Notes: generated from the letters alone by a model not told the origin. A DNA stretch of 64,000 nucleotides from Circinella umbellata (GCA_025093555.1 JAIWNF010000016.1:558001-622000); one strand, 5' to 3'; numbered from the stretch's first letter, positions 1-13,900 are shown. Translations and numbers: made by a program.

Positions 1-3000
1 CAACATAACAACATAGTCGAGTCGATATGTGTTGCTGAGAGCTACCTCGATCAAATTTGAATCTTTATAATTCACCATACGTTAAAGTTGGTCTTTTTAT
101 TGGCAGACTATCCATAAAAAATGGTATAACTACAGCCATCTCATCCATGTCTCTACATCCACAAATTTATCCTCACTGTCATTATCAGTAAAAGTATATC
201 GATCAAAAGTCTCGTGAGCACTTATTTTTTTATCCAGTCTAGCAGATAAAAGTCGGTTGTGGTGCGTTTAACAGTCGCTATCCATAAATATGATTGTACC
301 ACCACATGTAGCAGTCTGAATACTGAATACAGTGGCGCTATTACCTACTTCATTCCTATCACACAATAGCAATGGTTCTTGTCCACGCGTTAATCCACGT
401 TCAATGAGTAGATTGACCCTTAAAGTCTTTCTTTACGGAAAACAGGCCATATTTTGAATGTTCTCTTTTGCCACCTTTTTTAACGGATATCATTTGAGCC
501 AGCTTATGTTATAATACTAATGATGATGTTATGTGAAGTTGGCCATGTTGTTGCTTCTTAATTATTTTTGAAATTCAAAAGAACAAGGTTTGTGTTTTTT
601 AAGAAAAGAAGAAAAACTGGGACCATCCCAAGTGGTGTACATCTAGTCATGTGTCATAAACAAATGTAACAAAAAAAATTTACGAGTCGAGATATGTCAT
701 CAAATAAGAAGAGATTAAGTGAAATGAAAGATATCAATATGTTGCTTGTAGTTACGAGCTCATTCTGTCTGTGAGAGTTCATTCCATCATAAATAGATTG
801 GTATACCATGATTTCCACAAGCAGTCAACTATAAATATTTGTTTCTGCCCAATCACGTATCCAACGCACCGTCTTCTACAATTAAAATACAGTCCGTTAA
901 GTAGATAATCTTACATGCAAATGTGTCATCCATAATTATATGTACGTAACAAGTTTATTTTCATTATAGAACACTCTTTTATCACGCCCATTCCTTAGGG
1001 TTTTAATGTAACATTTTTATCTATTATCTTTTTTAACTTAGGCAGACACTGTTTCACAACTTTCAACTTTCAACCATTACTCTTAGGCAGCGGCTTTTTG
1101 TTACATATCCATGCGCCACACGTAAGGTGCATTCTGACTTAAACCGTCATTTTTCGAAAATTGAAATATTTTAAACACCCGACGGGTAATCATACTGTCA
1201 CCAATGAGACTATCAAAATTCTGCTGGCCATAGATAAGTCATATATTTTATAAAAAATAGGATAAAAAGAGATGATAGTGCATGTGTGTATAATGTTGAG
1301 AAATATGCAGTAATTTACCTATTCTTTTTTCTTTTTCCTGTTGCTTGGTTTCATAATACCATTTGATATTTCTGATATTTCCCCAATATTTTCTGTCAAG
1401 TGGATGGGGTTATAACTTTACTTGGTTGCTATTCAACAAGAGCCTGGAAATGATTGGAATCTTTTTCGGTATAGATGATAGTATTTACATGCAATGAATA
1501 TTTGAAAACAACTATTTTTTGAGTTTTATTGTTGTTCTTATATCTATTTGTTTTTTATTGAGTGAAGAAAAATAGAACGGTAAAAGCTAGGAGCTACATA
1601 TAAATCAGAGCACGAACCTTGTGTAACCATAATTCATCCACTTTTATAGGTTACACACTGCTTATCCCTTTCTCGAATTATTGGCGTTACTTAGTAAAAT
1701 ATCATATTTTGACAAAACTTTGACGTAACAAATCTCAATGGAAAATGACTTTTTCTAAAAACTGTTCCGTAACATCTCTTCAGAATACTTAAATTAACAT
1801 ATATTACGGCTCAAAAAGTTTATAGCTTCATTTCTGACAATTTTTTGTCAATTCTTATTCCACTCCATATTTTGACGGTTTAAGTCAGGATGCACCTTAC
1901 ACTCTTTTTAGTTACTCTTACTGCCATAGGTAGTGCGTGTTTCAGTGTAGTCTACCCCTTGACGATGATCATATTAAATTTTTATTTTTTCAACGCATTA
2001 TATTTCTATGGTTCCAATATTTCTTAGTGATATACTACTTATTATGCTAAATCAAGCCTTGTATTTTAAAAAAAAATACTTTACAATCAAAATACTGTAA
2101 ATACTCCTTGAAGTGTAACTTTATGATTGTAGTATTTCCATCGACTGTGATATAGCTGGTCGGTTTTAAGTCGATTTAACTTTGAGTATTGATTCTAATT
2201 TTTAAAGTGTTTCTAGACAAGGGATTATACTATGTTTGTATTTAATTTGGTTATGTATATTTTTTTTATAGTTGTAGTACGTACTAGATCTTGTGTTCTT
2301 TTGTTAATTTTTCTTCGATTCTTGAATTGATGGTTTTTGTTATGTGAAGGGACACGTAGATACATTTACTTTCTGCTCTTCACTCTTGTTTCACATACAA
2401 ATAATAGCTTCATCATTATATTTTTAAAGAATACCGAATTCATCTATCTATATTTGTTTTAAATAATAACCCATATTATATAAGAATAAGGGTCACTGTA
2501 ACTTTTTAGAAAACTAATGTATTGTTACCCCTCCTTTCGGGTTTTCCCTCTCTATTTTTTTTATCATTATTATTATTTTTACAATCAGTACCATCAGTCT
2601 TATCTCAATATTTTCACAACATTACAAATATTTTTATTTAAATAAATACAAGAAGTTTTACAGCCAATAATAATTTTCACCCTTATCCAATAAGAATTAA
2701 CTATACGTACCTTTCACACAAAATAACTATTAGTTCACTCTCTTTCATTTTTATTGAAATAAACTCTTTTCCCGACTATTTTGATCGTTTGAGTTTTGCT
2801 GGTTATAAAAACCGCCCTTTTATTTATTTTTTCTTTTTATTGAATAAGTTATTAATATAACTTCCCTTATTCCTTGAGTCTTTTACTCGGAATTTCTTAT
2901 ATTTTCTTTTTATTTTATTAATCACGATCCAAACGGGACGTAACAGTATATAATATATATGGATAGTGAGAACTTTTTATTTACTTACTTATAAACCTAC

Positions 3001-3101
3001 TATAAGATATATACATATTCTTTGCTATATTTAAATATAATAATAATCTTTTTTGAAGGTAGAAGAAGAATATCATCTTTTCCTTCTTATGTTATAGTTT
3101 A
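1..3101. other. Gene-free AT-rich stretch
   Basis: I see no open frame of convincing composition on either strand and no recognisable protein fragment. It consists of AT-rich sequence with poly-A/poly-T runs. The one structured item is the inverted-repeat element at 1122-1900, listed separately. The right end is the 3' flank of the F-box gene that ends at 3102. Confidence 0.6.
1122..1900. mobile_element. MITE-like element with 28-bp terminal inverted repeats
   Basis: The left arm, 1122-1149, begins GTAAGGTGCATTCTGACTT. The right arm, 1873-1900, is its reverse complement over 28 bases with one mismatch. The arms enclose about 720 bp of AT-rich DNA with no transposase-like frame. Such a pair is expected of a non-autonomous cut-and-paste DNA transposon. 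No clear target-site duplication is visible: the flanks read ...CCACAC and ACTCTT... The superfamily is not assigned. A chance match of this length is very unlikely, but activity cannot be judged from one copy. Confidence 0.6.
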
Positions 3102-5024
3102 CTACTGCTTTTGTTGGCATTTTCTTTGATCTAGCTTTTGTTTTATATACTCTTTGGCTTCGGAGGTAACATTGTTACATTCCAAAATAGAAAGCTTTTC
3201 TAAACTTGACTCACTATCTACAAGACCAAGTATTCCTTTATCCGTAATATCGTTACATTTCAGTAATGTTAAATCCTTTAATTCCTTTATTTCAGCAAAT
3301 CTTGCAACAATAGTATCCGTTAATCCTGTTACAGGACCTAAACAAAGGTATTGAATCCGTGGCGCTACTGTCGTCTGTTGTTGTTGTTGCTGTTGTCGTG
3401 ATACACATAGTCCATCAATAAGAGCGGTCAATACCTCAATCTCCAACGGATGACGACTAGAGGAAGTAATAGTGAGATCTTCCAATGTAGATAATTCGAG
3501 TAGTGATTGAATGAACGTGGTATTGATAATGCAGTCGTAAAATTTGAGTTGTGAAACTTTCCAAGAAGATGGTCGGCTATGAGCTCCACGGAGACCCTCT
3601 ATAAACCATGGGAGATGTCGTTGTTGATAAGTACTTGTTTCAAACTCTGATTTCATTATTAATTGTTGTTGTTTTTTTTATTACTGTTCCTTTCTAATTT
3701 TTCTTGTTGGTTGTCAATGACCAAATACTTGTTTAAAGTAGCACAAATAAATGCCATTGATCGCCAATATACGTATGAATATCTTAAGGAAAGAGCCGAT
3801 CCTTGAAAAATATCCAGCAGAGTCGTCAGATCAAATGATTCGTTATGACAAACGGTCAAATTTTTTAATGATCTTTGATCAATTCGGATTAGATGTTCTA
3901 ATTCCTCCCAATCTACTTGGTTATAACATTTAGCACCCAAGCTTTCTAATTTATTCTGCATACCCTTGTTATTGTTTTTGATAGTCATTCTTCCTTCTTC
4001 TTTTGTAAGAAAATCGTTATTCAGTTTGATGTCTTCATCGTTGCTGTTGTTATCATCATAATCACCACTATAAGAATCTAATCCAGACTGGCTGTGTTCA
4101 TTTATATCCAAGTATAGATGCCGTAATTTTGGTGGACATTGATTTCGAAATGCCAAAATAGAAATTGAACCTTCAAATGACCCAATGCTCATATATACAA
4201 GCAAAGGGCAAAGGACAAGAAGTTTTTCAAGCTCTTCTGTATCTGTATATGCTCCAGGATGCCAGTGTAAATGAGTGAGTTTCAAGCTATCTGGTACTCC
4301 ATTGTGGTCTTGTTTATCAAAATATTGTGTAATATTACTGTCATGCAACGAGACTTTAAGCCGTTTCAAAATAGGGCACGCATGGAGTATGGAAGATAGA
4401 CTTGGTATAGAAAATGGAAGTACATATCGTGTATCAAAAGAATAAACTATTTCTAGTTCAGTTAATGTAGTTTGTAAATGTCCTATACAGTTCAAGACAT
4501 CACTGCCACTAAAATCTGAACAATCCCATGCTATGAATCCGTAAACAATACATTGACTAGTTACTATCATTTCTTTCTTTTTCGTTATCGATACTTATTT
4601 TTTTTTTACACTTACCTAATGATTCCAGATTGTTCATACTTCCACCAAGTATTTCAGCCACACTCCCATCAAGTATTTCTTGACAACCATCATAGATCCG
4701 ATATTTACGTATATGCTTGCCAATCAATGGTAATTGGTTAATCATTGTATAATTCTCATCATCGACCGTGACCTCATACCACAATTTTGGTAGCTTTTGT
4801 AACAAATCCAACCATTTTGGACTCACTTCTAGGCATTCAAAAAGTTCAGCTGTTGATAATTTCGATAAGATAATACCGACAACTTCATATGGAAGATGAG
4901 TAATAAAATCAATACGTTTACGTAAAGGCCCATAGGATTCGTCTTCTGTGTCATAATATTCATCTTCGTAATCTTCAGGATCAGAGTCACTGTTTACTGT
5001 TGTTGTGTTGCTAATATTATTCAT
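3102..5024 (-). CDS. F-box / leucine-rich-repeat protein
   Basis: Probably a substrate-recognition subunit of an SCF ubiquitin ligase, inferred from domain order. Exon 1 is 5024-4616 and carries an acidic N-terminus followed by an F-box at about residues 38-85 (FITHLPYEVVGIILSKLS, then a WLDLL segment). A 52-nt intron (4615-4564) joins in phase to exon 2, which begins at 4563. The last exon ends at 3102 and contains AMN1-like leucine-rich repeats (NDITDKGILGLV, then LEKLSILECNNVT). The second splice is not settled. Removing 3728-3634 (95 nt) keeps frame and gives about 591 residues; removing 3684-3647 (38 nt) also keeps frame but is unusually short. A simple frameshift at that point cannot be excluded. 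The substrate is unknown. A decayed paralogue lies directly upstream. Confidence 0.75.
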
Positions 5025-5839
5025 TTCTTTTTTTTTTTTTGATTTAGTAAATGAAATTGGATTGTGATGATCGCGAAAGATTTACTCGTGAGCTCTTATA
5101 AATGCGTGTTTGACAATTGGCCTTCAACTAATTCCTTCTCTTCTTTTCAATTGAAAGAGTTGTGGTTCCAAAAAGAAAAGGGGTTTTTAAAAGGTTAAAC
5201 TACGTAAGACGTATATATTCCATCTTCGAGGTAGCACAAACTAATCACGCAGAAGTTCTTTGAAAAACATGTTATATCAAGACTAATCAGAGCTTATGCT
5301 TATTTTTCTTTTGTTCTCTTATAAAAAAAACGAATGAAGCGTAATAACTATTAACTATAGTTACTCAACTAAATTTATTGTTCATTGTTGGATTTATGAC
5401 ACAGAGGGTATTAACCAACTTCTAAAGTTTTTTTTTTTTTGATAAAGTTATTTTGGAAGTATTTCAATTATATCTTTTTTCAAAGGGGATTGATATTGTA
5501 CATGTTAAATATTTTCTTTACGTACTGGCATGAACTTTATTTTATCTTTTATTCTTGTGGAAAAATAACTCGTTATATAGACTAATGATTCATTAAGAAT
5601 ACTATATTTCTATTATTACCCAACGACAAAAAAAACCAGAGATAATGAGAAATTGAACATCCAAAGCAATATTTTTTACCGTCAATGAATAACAGCTCTA
5701 AACCGTTTTCTTTTTTGTCTTTTGTATTATTTGATTTAAAGTTTAAGGTCTTATTTGATAAATGTTTTTGTATATATGACCCAATATATACTAGATACCT
5801 CTCTTCTTTTCTTTCATTATCTATACTTGATAGTATGGT
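5025..5839. other. Intergenic, promoter side of the F-box gene
   Basis: AT-rich DNA between the F-box gene start and the neighbouring F-box pseudogene. I see a T-run at 5026-5041 just upstream of the start codon and no further gene. Confidence 0.5.
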
Positions 5840-7440
5840 TAAAACGAATTATTTTCAAATTTTCCACTGTCATAATATCCAAATTCAATAAGAACAAGAT
5901 TCGTAAGTTTGGGTAATTGAGCCACAGCATACATAAATTCCTTTGTACTTGTACTTCCAGTATGAAAAGCATCACTCAATGCTAATGCGGACAAACTTTG
6001 AATTCTTGCTATAATCGTACGTATTCATCCTGCTGTATATACAAATTCTCAAATGTTGTGTCAAAAGAGACGCTTTCTTCATTTGTATATAGACGTCCAG
6101 AAACCCTTTGTAGGATATGTGGATCAACGTTAAAATTCCCCAAAAAAAGTTGTTGAAGTCTTACTATGAGTTCTTTATTGCGTTGAATATACTTCGAGGT
6201 AGAGTATAAAAAAAAGTATCACTGATACTAAAATAGGTCATCTGTTTCAATGCTTTTTTTTAAAAAATCTCAATAGCGGGATAAGCTAAAAGTGGAATGT
6301 GTTCCACAGTAAAATGGGTCAGTTTATTCGAAGAACATTCTGAAAAACGATGGCAATACCCCACTTGGCTCATTCTTGAGTTATACATGACACAGAGTCG
6401 ATTCAAAGTAGATTGGGTTTTCTCTCTATAAGATATTGTACTATCAGGTTTTATTTTATCTTCAATACTTACAATAAGTCATTGAAAACCACCAGTCAAT
6501 TCTCTTATCTTAATGTCAACCATCTTACCAAAAGAACTTTATCCATTCGTGTATATGATCGTCGCAAAAAAAAAAAAAAAATAGGGATATTCAATGTGAT
6601 TGTGGATATAACTGAAATATCTTTTCCAGATCCGTATTCACGATGGTATCATTTGATGTAAATTGGTCAAGCATGAATTCAGTTGACAGAATAGTAACTC
6701 AATGATTCAGTCGAAGATACGTAAGATGACGACATGTCGATACAATATCCCATATAGAAGGCATTCCATCCTTGTTTATGAGTGTCAAGGGCAACGATAC
6801 CAATGTATTTGATACACTCGTCAAAGCAGAACCTATATCACTATAGTAGTAGTTCTCATTATTTTGGAAAACATCTATCACCTTAAGAAAACATAATAAA
6901 TAACATGAATTCAACGCCTCCCGCCCCCTTCAACTCAAAACCCTTTCATACCGGTCTCTTTGATTTTTGATAAAGATTTTTATAATTATTCGTTCGAATA
7001 TAATCCAAATACTTGATTGATTGAGTACTTTTATTGGATAATACAACTTCATGTTGACTTTAATAGACTGCCAAGGATTTGGATAATTTAATACTGATGT
7101 ACGCCAAAGAATTGTTACCAAGATAAACATTGGGCAAAAAAACAATCCACTCGATTATCTAATATTCGTTTTTCTTGAACCAATATCAAGTAATTTGAAT
7201 CACCTCCTGTGATATTTTTGATAAGCCTTTGATACTGTAAATAGGTCAATTGCATGTTCTTTTAACCCTTGTTCTCTATAGTGGCGACCTATACATAAAT
7301 AAATGTTTGGGTCATTGGGTGCATTGATAATAGTTTTTAATATGAATGATAGGTTGTTTTTGTTGATGATTAGTATATTGAATGACATGATGGTCGTGGT
7401 TATTATTGTCAAACGATTGTTTTGGCACATTCTGTTCATT
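5840..7440 (-). pseudogene. Decayed TPR/F-box/LRR protein gene
   Basis: Fragments appear in the order expected for fungal proteins with TPR, F-box and LRR parts, but in different frames and broken by stops. A TPR-like piece lies at about 7200-7330 (NDPNIYLCIGRHYREQGLKE). An F-box-like tail lies near 7060-7110 (WRTSVLNYPNPWQSI). LRR pieces follow at 6699-6914 (MPSIWDIVSTCRHLTYLRL), about 6060-6130 (VDPHILQRVSGRLYTNEE) and about 5880-6010 (LSALALSDAFHTGS, then LPKLTNLVLIEF). At least three frame changes are needed and no set of normal introns removes all of them, so I call it a pseudogene. It lies on the same strand as the intact F-box/LRR gene downstream and may be a diverged family member. 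A gene with unusual introns is a weaker alternative. Confidence 0.7.
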
Positions 7441-8039
7441 AGAACGTTTCAATGTTATCCTTGTCGTATTCTTATTTTGTTAAAGTGATGCATCTTCTTT
7501 TTTAAATATAAGTAGACTTATATCTTGTAGATCGCTCATCGTTGATCATTGTCTATACTGTTGCAACAGGACCAGAAAAGAAATCAAGTGTGGCGTTATT
7601 TAATGTTGATTACTAAATAAAGTTACTTTTTGTGATCCACCCCGTTTTGCTACTTTGAAAGTATCATATCTTAAACTACACAACTTGGACACCAAAGAAA
7701 AAAGTTGGTTATCTGTACACTGTGTGTGCATAACTATAATGAAAAGACGAGGTTACATATTTGAATATTATCAAATTAATGTTTGATCATAATATTGTAA
7801 ACTTTTTCTTTTATTAATAATATTTCAATTATTATTACGTGTTATGATTATTGTAACGAATGATGCAATATATAAATATATGAAAATGAATATGAATATG
7901 AGTGGGGGAGGAGGTATCATAATAATGTGGGGTAAGAGGAGGAGGAAGGATAAATATAATAGAATGATGATTGGATAATATTGATAATATTTATATACAA
8001 ACTATATAAAAAAGAAAAGAAAAGAATAATTCGATTGTT
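7441..8039. other. Intergenic
   Basis: AT-rich spacer between the F-box pseudogene and the 3' end of the Argonaute gene. The purine-rich stretch at 7900-7950 is low complexity. I see no gene. Confidence 0.5.
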
Positions 8040-10981
8040 TTACATGTAATACATCACTATAAGAAAATATATATATAAAAAAGTTAATAAGTGAATTAAA
8101 CTTTAACTAAAAAAAAAGTGTGTTTTTTACCTGAATTGAGTTTACTGTTGACGGGTGCATAACTAGCTAATTGTTGCGCAGCATCCTGTGTTTCAGAAGT
8201 GGCACCAGAGTCTGACCAATCATCACCACGACGATGGAAGCGAGCACGGGCTGCAAGTAAATGAGCATAATAAACAGGAGGTACAAGAGATACGGATCGA
8301 GTGGCACGATTGTAAATATAACACAATCGATAGGTAAGTTCTTGTAAACTGTCAGAAGTAAATTTATTTTCATCAAGTAATACATGATAATGCGTAGGTC
8401 TGGATGTACCTTGAAGACCAGCATGAGATTGTAAATCTGTTTTTTTTTTATAAATATATATAAATTTAACTGTTAGAACACCCTTCTTATTCCATAATCA
8501 TGTAAAGAAATATTAGTATTAATATATACGTGTTACATTATAACTTACAAAAATCAAACTCGAAAGGATGAACAATATCTGTATCTACCACAGTACCCGC
8601 TGGACAATTTTCTGATTTATCGGCATCCGCAGGCTTGATTGGGAAAAAGCGAGTATGATGTCTTTTTTGAACGACAACAAATGTGATTTTTGGTTTATAT
8701 CCTTTATCCAAAGATGCACATGCACGTTGAATTTGAGAAACTTCTTCTTTTAATACCATGGCAAATTGTCCTTCTGATACACCATCCCGATAGAATAAAA
8801 TACGGACAGGTTTTTGGCCTGAAGCTCTATAAAAGCTTTTTAAGTGTTCCTTAACCATGCCTTCTAAATCTTGGATTTGTTCGACACGATTTCCTTGTAC
8901 ACGTGTAGCTGCAGAATAGCGAACACCGCGTGCATCCATAGAAGCTGTGACAGCAGCAATTGAAGGCTTGTTGAAATCCCCAGGAGAAGGATGAGTAACA
9001 TCAGCACCAAAGACAATGGTGGGGGCTTGTGACAGGAAAGGAATTTGTTGTTTGGGTAGTTGAACATTAAATCCACCTAATTTAACATTAACCTTTAAAC
9101 AAACATTAGCACAATATTGTGGTTTGGCTTGATTGACATGTATGGATTGAATACATTGTGTAGGTAAGCCAAGTATAGTGTCGGAAATACGTTTGATTTC
9201 GGCATAGAGAGCCACCCCTTTTCCAGGTAAAATACATAAAAGCAACTGAGGTGCACTCTTGACGGCATTACCAGCTTTCATATAGGCATCTTTTAGAGTT
9301 TGTTCGATGTTACCTTGAGGACTTGCATTGGTCATGGGTGGTTTACGATTGGTTACGTTTACACCGGTACTAATAAACGTTTCACACATTTGTCGAATAA
9401 ACTTGTCAATCACAGGTTTAGGTAAACCTTGTGTAAAATTAACAACAGCGTAAGAATTCAATGTGGCACCTTCAAACACTTTTTTAGAACGAAGATTCCA
9501 AACACCATCTCTAGGTGCAAAAGTAGCATTTTCCGAAGAATTGTGATAAGAAATCTTGGGTGTTTGTAAAACACGTGCTTTAATGGTATGCATTTCCGGT
9601 TTGACCTTCATACCAAAATGTTGCATGTATGGATTTTCCTTGTATTGCATTAATGAAAAACCTTGTTGAATCTTGTTAGAACGTACATGCGGTTTTTGAC
9701 ATGTGAATTTGATCATATCCGCCGTTTGTTTTTCATCCAATTTCTTCATATAACGTTGCCCCGAAACGACATTTAAGATTTCCATGGGTACATAGACATC
9801 TTTTTTGATGACAACACAGGGTAAAAAGGGATATTTCAAACGTAAATTATAGGTGGATTGAAAGTACTGTGAAATAGTCAATTTTTTGCCATCGTCGGTT
9901 TGAAATGTAGTCTTGTCAGGTGTGGATGGAATTAATTTCATGATCTTGTATTTACGTCGATTGTTTTCGCCACGATGATTGGTTTCCACTTGAAGATTTT
10001 TTAATACTTTTTCTAATTTATGACGATCACGGTCATGAATACCACGACGAAGTTCATCCAATGAACGACGACCCAAGATCTTGGCGACAACTTCTGGAAG
10101 GGGACCGGATTGATAGAATACTGTAGCACTCACATCCACATTCACATACATTTTTCCAACACCTGGACGTACAGACTGGTAGAATCCTTGCCAAACTTCA
10201 ACACCACCAGGAAGGAGACGTTTTTCTTGAGGTGTATAGAATGAACGACCAAAGACGGCAGGATATGTTAAAGACGGCATTTGACGGATCATAATATCCA
10301 TGGCCATAATTGCTAACAAAAAAAAAAAATGGAAAATGAGTTTTAAAAAGACGAGGATCATGACTTCAACTTATATATAAGTATATATTTATTACCTGTT
10401 AGAATATTGGGTGTCAATGAACCCTTTTTTTCAAGGAATCTTTGTAACTCCATCATATTAATTTCGGCAACTTTTTGTATTTGCAAACGATGTTCTTTGC
10501 CTTGTATTTCGATCTATATATAAATAAATAGATTAATTATTATAAACTACGTAAACATGAAAAATAATAATTTCGGTATTGGGAAGGGGAATATATTGGT
10601 AGAACAAGGAAAAAATCGGGTAAGAGAAAGACTCCAAAAGGGAAAAGAGCATCGGGTGTTTTTTTTTTTTACCTTGAAAATTTGTTTCTCATTGTTTAAC
10701 TTTAATGGTTTAAAAGTATACATATTTTTACGTCCATCATAAACAGCACCAATATTAAGTAGAGATTCTTGACCTTGTTGATAAATATCTTCAAATCCTT
10801 TCCATACTTTACGATTTAAAGCAGGAGGAGACTTTTGATCACCATCAATAACGATATCGTAATGATGAACATTACCTTGACCAAAAGATTCGATCAAGAA
10901 ATAGTTGCTGCGGATAGTGATTTGTTTACCAGCCGTACCACGATCTGATCGTAATGGAAGTTCTGTTAATTTAAGTGACAT
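8040..10981 (-). CDS. Argonaute (PAZ-PIWI), slicer-competent
   Basis: Core RNA-interference protein that binds a small guide RNA and cleaves complementary RNA. Exons are 10981-10673, 10513-10396, 10312-8549, 8436-8131 and 8056-8040. All joins keep frame and give 837 residues, normal for eukaryotic Argonautes. The last exon is only 17 nt and supplies the family-typical end MYYM. The PIWI catalytic tetrad is complete: D580 (FGADVTHP), E620 ([10 protein letters not shown]), D652 (YRDGVSEG) and H789 ([13 protein letters not shown]). Spacing between these residues matches human AGO2. The segment [17 protein letters not shown] is spliced across the third intron. The N-terminal, DUF1785-like linker, PAZ and MID regions are all represented. 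No Dicer or RNA-dependent RNA polymerase lies in this window. Which Mucoralean Ago paralogue this is cannot be told from here. Confidence 0.95.
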
Positions 10982-13900
10982 GAGCTTGTAACCTTTACGT
11001 TTGGGTTGTTGTTTTATTTTTTTGTGTCCAAGACAAAGAAAAAGAAAAAGGGATTATGAAAAGAAAAGAAAAGAAAAGTGAAAGAAAGAAAGAAATAATT
11101 TCTGTAATTTCATATCCTTTTATTTTATAATGCCGCTATAACACAAAAGTTTATTGTTTTCTTTAATTGATCACTTAACCGACAATAACAACACACTAAC
11201 AAAAAAAAAAGAACTATATACCTGTATGAACAATGAATATGAATTTATTAAATTATTTTTCTTATTATTATTTCTTTATAAGTTTTTTTTTGTTATCAAG
11301 TTCTGGATAAAATCATTATCAACATGATATTTTTTTTTTTGCCAAGCAAAATGAAAAAATCATAGAAAATCATATCATTATAGCGGGGTTTTTAGGTGGG
11401 GGGGTGTTACTGCGCAACATCTTAAACAGAAAAGGAGGAAATGATCACCATGGTATTTCCTAGGGAGTAGATATTGATAATATCTAATAACATCAGTTAG
11501 ATCTTAAAACATCTAATGGTTATATGAAAAGGACAAACTTCTAAACTTGTAGAATAATACAAGCCAAGAATATTACACAATGAAGTCATGCTATTATAAT
11601 GCATTACTATTTTTAGAAAGCACACATAAAGTTACACAGGTTTATGGATACAATAAACAAGACGCACGGTTGGACCCTTTAATTAACTTTATACTCCAAT
11701 CACCACCATCAAAAAAAAAGGGGGAACCTCACCCATAATAACTTCACATTACTTTTTATTATTGACTATAAAAAAAAAAGAAAGTCTTTCGCTATTCTAT
11801 TCTCCTTTTTTTTTAATATTTGTACAAGTAAAAATGTTGGGAGAGGATAAAAAGAAAAAACAATGGTGAGGTTACACTAGATTTTTTGTACAAAAGGGGT
11901 GGCGCTAAACTTTACTCATTGTTTTACTGCAAATAAGTTATTTACTTGCATGTGAATTTACATAAAAAAGTTAAAGTAGTTCAAAGTTTTAATGTGACAA
12001 AAATATGAGTCATGACACTAGTTTTTAATGTGCCACAATTTTAAATCGGTCGTGCTTTTTCGAAAACAAACAGGGAATAATTATAGCTCATACTCTCTTT
12101 TTTTTTTTGCTGCCTTTAGTAAAAAAAAGGATCATCATCCCCTTCTCCTTCATCAATATACACGGCTTTTTACACTCTTCAAACCGGTACGTAGTATGTC
12201 TTGCCTATTTTTCAATATAACTTTGTAGAATATCTCCAATGATTTGATAAACAGGTTATCGTTAAAGGAAAAAAAAAACTGTCAATAATTTTGTTGTCAC
12301 GTATACGTAATATCGTTTCCAGCTAATTTCTCACTGACTTGCCCCTTTAACTACTTTATGTATTTTGTACTTTATCTTCATTTAATAAATATGCCTATAA
12401 CTGTTAATTTACATACCACTTGTATATATTTATATTTTATATCCAAGTATAGAAAATCATTCTCATGTTGATTAACTACTTTAAAGTTAAAACCCTCCAC
12501 AGGCAAATTAATCTAATGAATACGTAATCTTAAAAACAACTAAGCTAATAAGCATAAATATAAGTATCTACCAATCGACTGTCAAAAAAGTTAAATCGGG
12601 TATTTCACTAAACCAAATATCTATCGATTTAAATGAAAATTATTGTACTCAATACACTATCCGTTCTGTGTAGGGTGTTTAATTTTGTCTTCCTCTGTTT
12701 CTTTTTTTGCTCTGTTTATGAATGATAAACAATTCAAACATGGACAACAATAAGCATATTAATATATTTGCAAATAATAGTTGTATTACTTTGAAACGTG
12801 TGCACCATATTAAGAATATATGTTCTTTTTTTGTAATGGCTATTATTTTCAAACACGAAGATGTTAACGTGTTTTAGCATGACGTGACAAATTCTCTCTC
12901 TTTTTTTTTCATCTTAGTTTCATATTGAAAGCCAAAGTTTAATTATGTCCACAAAATAATATATCATTATATTCTAAAACAACAAATATGAATATGGTGC
13001 CTTCCATCTTAAATACGCAGCCAAAAAGGCTTTATTATTTAATAGAAAAAAAAATACCTATCATATATGCTGCTTTTATGTGATGTGTACCTTCTGATCC
13101 GCTTTATGTCAATACATAGTCTAGCTATACATACACTCCGATACCTATAACATTATTCATGTTTATGATAATAATGAATCTCTGTTGAATACCCCCGTCA
13201 GGCAATACTTTATTGACCCAGATTCATGCCTAAAAATTTATATACCTAGTATATAGTCACAATTCATTCTAGCAGAACACTAGTATCACTCAATCCAATT
13301 GCGGGCGCAGTGGGATTTAGAATACATCATATGATACTCATGTTTTTTTATGTTTCAAACGAAATGAAAATTGACCATCTTTAAACGATTGCCTTTTTAA
13401 AGTAAATAGCGTGTTATTTATTACATATCTGAATTTATGTTAACTATTAAAGGATGATCATGTATATATATGATAAAGAATATTCTTTTTGATCACTATT
13501 GCTATGTGAAACCAAGATTGGATATTAGATTCACTTATGAGATTCTTTAATAACTATAATAGTTATCTGGATATAATTACTCAGTTAGCAAACTCAAAAA
13601 GAGTAAATTATTTTCGTTAAAAATTAGAATGGTAAATTACATACTATTATTACTCTATGAATTATAATATCGTCATTGACCATAGAATAAAATGTAACAT
13701 TATTTTTGTGGATTATAAGGCCTTCAAAAAAAAAATATCTTGGAAACAATAAAAAAAATGGTCCACTCATTTCAGGAACACTCACCATTGGCAAGTATAT
13801 ATTTTTTTGCCTGAGACTTGTTGAAACATTTAGAAGTTTTAATAAAAGAACTGGAAATGTTTAAATTCTACCACGAATTCACATAATGGGGATCTGTAAT

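Noticed and set aside
19..50. Similarity between GAGTCG...GAGAGCTACCTCG here and GAGTCG...GAGAGCTGTCTCG near 53423-53448
   Set aside because: The match is short and gapped. It does not extend beyond about 25 bases, so chance or a simple motif is likely.
6413..6661. Plus-strand frame across the F-box pseudogene
   Set aside because: It is antisense to the LRR fragments, includes a lysine run from poly-A and shows no family features.
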